A DNA stretch of 64,000 nt from NCBI GenBank assembly GCA_947650285.1, contig CANTFL010000332.1, forward strand, positions 248,001 through 312,000, written 5' to 3'. Every line of letters begins with the position of its first letter. The stretch's first letter is position 1. The translations under genes and the position numbers were made by a program. The notes below the pieces were generated by a model that was not told the DNA's origin, did not search any database, and saw only the letters and a list, made by a program, of their open reading frames with translations. Origin of the DNA: Hyaloperonospora brassicae (taxonomy: Eukaryota > Oomycota > Peronosporomycetes > Peronosporales > Peronosporaceae). Of this stretch, positions 56,201 through 64,000 are shown piece by piece.

Positions 56201-58190
56201 CATGATATTAAAGTTCACAAGACGATGCGATTGAAGAAAAAAATGCTGATCCCAATTACAAATGAAGATGGATATGGCGGAGGTCGGACCGAAAAAGCTA
56301 CATGACAAGGTCGAGAAATTGATTATACTTATACACAGCATCTCGCAACGTATCCTGGGTGCAAGATGGGGCGTCACCACATAGTTTCTTGTCCGTGTAG
56401 GATCGATCACCTTTAGCAGAAGACTAGAATAGTAACACCGCGATATAGATTGAATGGGCGGAGCGGGTCGTCCGCGGTAGCCCCGGTCATCAAGAGCCGG
56501 TTTCATATACTCAAACAATTTAATGGCAAGTATTGTAACGATACCCGCAACCTGTTCGGATGGGTGCTTGATACAATAAGCCTCTTGCGTTGCACCTGGG
56601 TTGATGATACCTTAAATGATAGTATTACTTAAGTAGACGGATAAGTCGTGGAATTTTAGTGGTATCGTTTCCCTACTACGACAAAGGCGAATAGGCGTGT
56701 CGGAATGTTGGTCAGACAAACAATGCAAAAGCGACTCACGACCGAGAAATTACAACGCTTTTCTTATACATAATTTCTATATACTCGATGACAGATTGCG
56801 ATCGGGATATCATTTGGCGGGGTCTTGCATCAGGTAATCCTTATCGCCACCAGGATAGGAGACAAAGGACATCTCATAATCGCGTTTGATCGGAGTGTGT
56901 CATCTGCTTTTGCACGTTGAGCTGTTTATTCTCCGTCGTAAAAAAATTGGCCTTGTCGTTCAACTTGGTTTTCTGGTAACGACAATTTTTCAAATCCTCA
57001 GCGTCTCTGGATGATGACCTAAAACCAGCCAAACGTTATAAAAGAAATCCAATAATCGCTCAAAACGTTTTTGTCCATTAAGGATTTATTGTCTTCTTTA
57101 AACTTATTTAAACTAAAAATACCTCGAGTGCACTTGATCTAATAGATTTACTAAGTTTATCTGAATCGCTTTCGTTGCTTTGTAATGCGTAAAACTATTT
57201 CTAAACAATATCGGTGTACTTTATTTTTCGCATGATGCCCATTATATTTTCGAATTCTCGACAAACTTGTAAAATTTCATACGTGTTCGTCTTAGGATCC
57301 TTGGACCCGCAACAACTTCTACATCATCGTAGAATCTCAGCCGCGTCATTATGGAACTTAGTACAGTGTACATTTAATGTTAGTTGTCCCCATAACTTTT
57401 CACATTGTTTGCGGAAGAACGTTGACGTGAATGCCAATAAATACGAATGCAAAAGGTCTAAAGGGGGGGAGATGGCGATGTGGAGAGCGTAGCTTCCGGG
57501 GGAACCCACTACACGATGTTAAGATTCGGATATATACACCAGCATTTATTGCAAACGACTGGACAGCATTAGATAGATAGACGTGGCGGTGCAGAAGGGG
57601 TTTGGTCTACAGCGAAAAAAACGAAAGTTCCACTGATACCTCAACATATTTGATCGGCTATCAGTGCAGATTGTGGCTGGATGAAGCCAATTTAATGTTA
57701 TTGGGGATGATTGATAGAAACAAAACTATTTGAAAAGGATTGGTAATTAGTAATTACCAGCTCGCTAAAAGTAAGAACCGTAATTAAGATCATAGTGAGC
57801 ATCCGTATTAAACGCATACGAACCAATCACACGTGCGGATCGAGATCGAAAGTTTGATGTTAATATATACAAATCATTTCCAAGTGTTGATTAAGAGATA
57901 AAACATTGTGATGACAGCGATGTGGTCCCTATGAAAAATCGACATTGGATTTTACAAAGAAGACACGTGGACTGCGCCGTGACTCTTATCGAAATATTCG
58001 ACGTAAATTCTACTTCAGGGTTGCAACATCGAGTGCGGCTAATTGTTTTATGAAGTCCTATGACGGCCTTTCAATTTAGATGCATTGTTGTGTTTATGAC
58101 GTCCAGGATGTTTGCATACTTTGAATTGAAAACCTTTGGTAGTGTGGCCAGGTACAAAAACTATAAGCAAAACCCTTGACTGCGAAATGA
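53291..58190. other. AT-rich gene-free stretch
   Basis: ORFs of 60-110 codons occur on both strands at the level expected by chance for this length and show no domain. No splice-consistent chain, tRNA-like fold or repeat of note was found in a visual reading. Confidence 0.4.
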
Positions 58191-58330
58191 GGCAGATCAA
58201 GCGAAACGGACAAGGTTAAAGATTACGATATGGCACAAACGGTTTAAGGGATATGCACTTAGGCAGAACAAACCAAATGGACAAGGTTAAAGATTGCCAT
58301 ATGGCTCAAACGATTTAAGGGATATGCACA
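58191..58330 (+). repeat. 71-bp tandem duplication
   Basis: GGCAGATCAAGCGAAACGGA starts at 58191 and GGCAGAACAAACCAAATGGA at 58262. The rest (CAAGGTTAAAGATT, ATATGG, TTTAAGGGATATGCAC) is shared with about 85% identity. No coding frame runs through both. Confidence 0.8.
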
Positions 58331-61300
58331 ATAATTATTTACACACCGGATAAGTAGGTCATAAATCACCGAAGCTCCCTAATTAAAGCACGTCAATAAA
58401 AAACCACCCCGATTGACTGAAGTTTTTATTTTAAATGAACCCTATAAATCATTCCCAATCCAATTTGAGTTCAACATCGATCCAATTTGACTGAGAAGTG
58501 TGCATAGAACCTTCAGATAAGTACACAAGTTAAATAGGTTTTTACGCAGGGAAATGACGTACATCTCACATAGCCCAAATTTCAGGTACTGGCGGCGAGC
58601 CAAATGACATCATTTTTTTAATGACACGACGTTAAAAAACTGTTTCGCGTGCCTTAATTGACCTTGAGATACAATGATCTTCTACAAAAAGGTGTCAAGT
58701 TCAAAATAGAAGGAGAATACAGGCGTCTGGAGAAAAACGATCGTTGCAGATGTGTGGCTTTAAAGAATACCCATACCGTCGATGGGGATTCAATGATTTT
58801 TCGATGTAGGTTGAGACCGTATCACTCGAGTACAAAGACACTGCAAACGTATAAACGGCGCTCTTACTATGAGAAAGCTACAAATAATGGTGCAAACAAA
58901 CGAAAGATACGTTTGCTCGACAGACCGCTGGGTAATAGGCAGTATGGCCCGCACGTAAAAACCAAAATTGTACGGATGTGGCGATGGAATCAGTAATACA
59001 AATCGCTTTAAAATCGGTCTATTTTTTATGTTTCGCACAAACGTAATTTTAATGACCTTACTCAACCGCTGGCAGATGCTACGGAATCTGATCCAAGAGG
59101 TAGATATACTTCGCATAGCCTATTGGTATCTCGAATACCTATCCAATAAAATTTTGTAGACGAGATAGAGTCGAAGCTTAAGCCGAGGGAGGCATCAGAA
59201 AAGTGATAATGCCATTATTACGCTACCAATTAAAGCAACTGACACGTGTTTCGTATCTGATGATATGCTATCTAGTATAAGGCAAACTCATTACAGCCAG
59301 AAAATGCTATACATCCTCGTGAGTGAAGCCCTTCATTGTAATGTGTCGCATAAAAATATGCAGGACATAGCGTACATTTTAGGGACTAGATTTCAGTGGG
59401 CAAAAGAATCAAATAGGGTTTATTTAAGTTTCTGTATTGATTTTACTTAGCGTTCATGGTAAAGCGATTGATGTGCGATAGAACACCGATATTACGACGC
59501 GACCATGTGGTGACCATATGTTTAAATGCTTGACAATAGAGATTACCCAATAAATTTAATTTGGTGCAAATAATGGATTTAGGAAAATATGAAGCAACAC
59601 ATGGTGTACGTTTGCTATGAGAATTCAACATAATTATATCTATGTCATTCCGTAAGCTTCGACAGATATTGGCTACCGGTATGACTCATAAACATATATT
59701 CCGCTCGATGTTATGGGATCATTTCGTGTTTAGGTCGGGATCTCCGTGTTTACGATGCAATAGATTTTTTTTAATGAAAACGTAGTTCGGAATTAAAATT
59801 TGTTAATCCATTGGTTTTGCGCTAAAGATGCTCCCAATTAAATGTACATTACAAAAGATGGTGTAAAGGGCTAGATATTATATCGAAATTAATCCTTTAT
59901 AAAAATTTCAATGTAATAAAAACAAGGTATGTGTCAATCAAGCAAAATTAATAAAATTACAATACGATAGAGAAGGAAATGAGATCAGACGGTTGCCAAA
60001 AAACCCACTGCATATTGAGCGTTGGAGGATATGCGTACTTGATTTTGTGTAAATAAGGGGAACTGATCTCGAAGTTTTATATTGGATTGATCCGATGCGA
60101 TAATATCTGGTAATATTACATTGGTCTTCTCCATTATGATTATAAAACGAGAGGTCGAATACGCCCAGGTTTTGTCAAGACGTAGTTCAAATTCGTACCG
60201 GGGAGATTTCGTGACATTATATATATATAACACCCGAAAATTGATGTGAGAGTATAATTAAACAATTAATTGAGTATCGAATGAATGAATCACTACCTTC
60301 TTACTCTTGCGCCGAGAAACCGATTATCGACACTTCCTTTGCTCGTAATGTGAGGTATAGAATTGGTTTAAGTCAGATTAAAGAGGACGTAGTTTTTACG
60401 GGAATCATGTGCGACAGTAATACGGTCCATGCTCAACATGTTGATAGTCTGGTCTTTTTTATAGTTTTAATTATGTATGGGTCGGTGAACAAGTCATGGA
60501 CGAGGCTCGAAGATGTAGTACTTTATGGAGTCAGTCTGCATGTGTCTAAAATTAGCTGACGAAACCTTATGTCTATCTGAAGAATTTTGTTTTGGACTGG
60601 CAGAACGAAGACACCACACCGGTCAACTATACCTGTGATTTGCTTATATAAAGTCACACACATGAATCCTGATTGGACAATCAACGTTTAGTGTGGATCC
60701 GGAATACCCTTCTTAAGCTATACTATGGTTGAGGCTATACGACGGAGAGGTAACGACAGTGACTACGGATACAGGAAGAGCTGAGCATTTACAGCTCACA
60801 TATATCAGCGATGCCTAAGTTGTTATAAGGTAAGAGCCCCAAAAGGTATATAGATTATATCGAAGATATAATACCACGATGTACAAGCTTTGTTCCCATA
60901 AAATCACGAAGTTATAGTGAGTTGCAAACGCCTAAAAGCTTTGGCGACTACAAATAAAGAAGAAAAAATTCAGAAGAGTTTACGGACTCTATAGTGGATC
61001 ATCCGGCGTTCAGGGCACTCACGTATATAAATTTAATCAAAATATACGTAAATAGAATTAATTAAAGGCTTCCATGATCAAGCCATTTCTGCTTTAAGCT
61101 AGTGTATTTACCGATTTGTCCAGATTGTTGTCGAAGTCTAAGATATTTACCTTTGTGGAGATCGATAAATTGGTGATATTGCTGGTGAATATCGGCAGTT
61201 ATAGAAGAATGACCAACTATGAAGATCTACTAGCCGTCCTGGCTGAATAAATGTATCGAAAGTAACTGATTGCGAAGAAGAGAGGTAAAACATTTTTAGA

Positions 61301-63799
61301 ATTTAAAGATCTAAGATGAGACTTTACAACAACTGGTCAGGTGCGAGCTTAATCGGATCGACTTAACTGTAAATGAAGGTATCTAAGGAAGGCAAAAGGC
61401 GGCAGATTCGAAGTCATTGACCCACGCAATCGACATTGGAAAGGTTTTAAATCAGATTGGAGGTAATAAAGAGCGACGCTTGGTAGTGTGATGACGCTAA
61501 ATTGACACAATATTAGTATTTGCCTCCGTTAGACATTATTTTAATGTAGGATAATTTGTTAAGAGACAAGTTTACTAACCCGAAAATGATTAGCGTGAGT
61601 GTGAAAGATGCATTAAATGATTATCCATTGTTGACCCGATCGCCTGTCGTCAAGCAATGATGGGAAAGGTGAAACTTGGCAATTTAAAACAAGATCGATC
61701 AAAATTGTGAGAATAAGACTCAACATTGAGCAAGACGGAATGTCGGTGGTTAGGTGACCTACCCGTTCGCTCAAGGAAACATTCACGACAGATAAATCAG
61801 CCGGTCTCTCAATAAAATAAACCCGCCAGTATGTCGTTATTTGACCACGAAAAGGGCAAGATATTTGCGGAAAATTGCGAATGGTAAATGGCGGTATTAC
61901 TGGAACGTTGTCCAATTTGGGTTAAAAACAAGGTCATCGAAGTGGTCAATATAGAATGACGTTCATCTAATATTCGGTAAATTTGTAAATTTAGTTATGA
62001 AAAAACCGCCATTTACTCAAAAAAATTTATACCCTACCCCTTTATCACGCAAGGCTTAAGCGAAAGAAAATAATAATGGTGGAGGGACTACCCTAAGCGT
62101 GCAAGAGTACGACCCGTTGCATGTATGTTGCGAAAGAAAGTGGCCTGGTAAATCAAGAATTCATTCATAGTCAGGTTAAATTATAACTATACATCACGTT
62201 AAGCTTCGCCGTTCGTGACAATCATCATAATGAATGGAAACATCATATTTTTGTATACAATCTAAGGCGAGTTAGGGATTATATTACTGATGATTTCTTT
62301 TAGCGATCAAAAATATGGCTATTACGGAGCTTGGTATAGAGATGCGGTATTATTCTTCCTATACGGCGGAGCAGATGTGTGGTAATTACAATGACAAGAT
62401 ACCCAGTGAAATATCATTTTCCTTGACCACTAAAGACTGTAAATAGGGAATGTAATATAATGAATTAATTGTACAATAAAAAGGGTCTAGATGATTAAAA
62501 CAATGTCTATTAGATCACGAAAAAAGAAAAATATCCCATGGAATTATAAATTTAAAAATGCTCCACGCCTTGTGTTGCACATCCAATTCTGTGTCCTAGA
62601 TACAGATTAAACTTTTTTATGTAGGCTTGGCCACATAATAATGAAAAGCGACGTTGAAAGGGACCCACCCTGACACTTCATAAATGAAAAATTGTTTTGA
62701 GTGAAAGCGACATGATTGAAGCCGTCATTGAATTCAGAATTTGCCAATGTCCCTTCCGCATTGTATAGAGTGATAGACGACATAACAAATTCAAATGCAA
62801 ACATGATGACTGTGTAATTGTTTTAAAACTTTCTTTCGCGCACACGTTCAGTTTGCCGAAACCTTTTCCACCATCTCTTGCCATATTTTCGAATCTACAA
62901 AACAGTCTAAACGGTGCGTCACGGCTAAGCAAATTGCTTTAAATTATGCAGCCGGAGCGATGAGCATGATGTTTAGCCGGAAAAGACTCCTGTGATAGTT
63001 CGAGAGAAGTAAAAAAACGTGAGAATGCTGGCATGTTCTACAAATTGCGTCGACGAACTCGACAATTTTAGATTAAAGGTTTTCGGAAATGATATGGAGC
63101 GAAACGGTCTGCTAACACAATACATCACAGAATTTGAGAAATGAAGTCGCAAGGTCGAGCTTGATATCACTAAAAATGAATAGATGCGATTAAGTATCAA
63201 TTTTTAGACTGTGTACAACCATTTGCGAAATACCACGAGCGACATTATCTGTGGATTATACTTTCGTCAATGCTTTGTTCGATATCAGTTGGTTCTTGCG
63301 TGCTTTCGAATAAACCATATTATGTGAACAAATGTTTAGAGTTGGAACCGTATAGATGGAAATTGAGTATGAATCGATCTGGTATTTTAAAATACATACT
63401 ATCCTAGATCAATAAATCTTCTTCATTTGTGAAATCACATAGAAAAAATGATTCTAATAAAAGATATGCGGACGACGGCCCCAAACATTTCTCAAGTTTT
63501 TAATTTAGTCAATAAATTCAAAATTTTAACAAGCATTACAAATCCAAAGAAAAAAACCTTTTGTAATAAAAATTGTCCCGCTGTTGAACGAATTTAGATA
63601 CGAGACGATAGCATTTAATATCGCTTTAACAGTAGCAACAGCGCTCTCGTGGCTTTAGGACTGGGCGGTGACAAACGGTCGACATCATTTTTCCTATGTA
63701 CAATATTTATCACTTTGACATCGAAACCCTCATAATTAATAATATCGCGTTTAGAGAATGTCGCTGTCATTCTATAATACACTATCTCTAAAGATTTAG
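58331..63799. other. AT-rich gene-free stretch to near the right edge
   Basis: No supported gene. Frames at 58658-58996 (112 codons, basic), 60281-60559 (92 codons) and 61613-61915 show no family. A broken plus-strand reading around 61200-61320 (AKKRGKTFLEFKDLR) may be old retroelement gag but is too short to call. Confidence 0.4.
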
Positions 63800-63800
63800 T

Positions 63801-63895
63801 GATAGGTATAGCTTAAAGTCTAATCAGGCGACTAGCAATGTAGTATATATTGCTGGCCGCCTGATTAGACTTTAAGCGGTTGTACTATACCCTAT
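63801..63895. repeat. Perfect 20-bp-arm hairpin with nested inner stem
   Basis: GCTTAAAGTCTAATCAGGCG at 63811-63830 is the exact reverse complement of 63858-63877. The 27-nt loop itself holds AGCAAT (63834-63839) and ATTGCT (63849-63854). Outer pairs AGGTATAG/CTATACCCT extend it with mismatches. It could be a tiny foldback (MITE-like) element or a structured transcript. No flanking gene explains it. Confidence 0.85.
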
Positions 63896-64000
63896 TCAAT
63901 GTACTTTCACTACCAACTTTCAATTCTTTGGGTGGCTATGAACAAAAAGGTTATCGAAACAGATCGGCATCAATTGTCTCACAGATTAAGTATATTGTTG

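Noticed and set aside
1..64000. tRNA, rRNA or other structured RNA genes
   Set aside because: I looked for GGTTCGAAT-type B boxes and cloverleaf arms and found only isolated matches without a fold. None can be supported by eye.

Overview
The window looks like nuclear DNA of a plant-pathogenic oomycete, most likely of the Peronosporaceae (a Phytophthora or downy mildew lineage). It has spliced eukaryotic genes with very short introns, an RxLR/WY-type secreted effector candidate, a multicopper oxidase, a PLD3/4-like phospholipase D, and long nested Ty3/Gypsy elements whose gag has the oomycete style. No database was searched, so the genus is left open.

Layout. 1-666 is the 5' end of a minus-strand LTR retrotransposon running off the left edge (gag start, primer site, LTR). 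667-10460 holds an effector gene (1965-2999) and then a badly decayed copy of a gene block: NOM1 relic, PLD relic, multicopper oxidase relic, unrecognised gene relic. It ends in a 52-bp minisatellite. 10464-22560 is a second, younger-looking copy of the same block. It opens with a near-identical 265-bp repeat and then has long-ORF versions of NOM1 (minus), PLD (plus) and multicopper oxidase (minus), followed by a truncated relic of the fourth gene. 23104-41957 is bounded by two related ~0.5-kb LTRs and filled with nested retroelements: a dual-RNase H Gypsy element (E1, 23706 to ~34350), a second partial E1 5' end fused to a chromodomain Gypsy element (E2, to ~40540), and a minus-strand gag fragment of the outer element (E3). 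From ~42 kb to the right edge the DNA turns visibly AT-rich and has no convincing gene. It contains a ~1.05-kb TIR element, a pogo/Tigger-like transposase relic, two decayed solo-LTR relics and a long hairpin.

How the parts relate. The core story is a tandem duplication of a housekeeping/secreted-enzyme block (NOM1-PLD-MCO-gene 4) in which one copy has rotted and the other keeps PLD and MCO open. Even the better NOM1 copy carries three N-terminal lesions. Repeated retroelement insertion surrounds the block. The strongest unexplained signal is the TGTAACGGGG LTR family. The left-edge LTR is almost a string of eight back-to-back hairpins, and decayed relatives elsewhere keep the pairing while the arm sequences differ.
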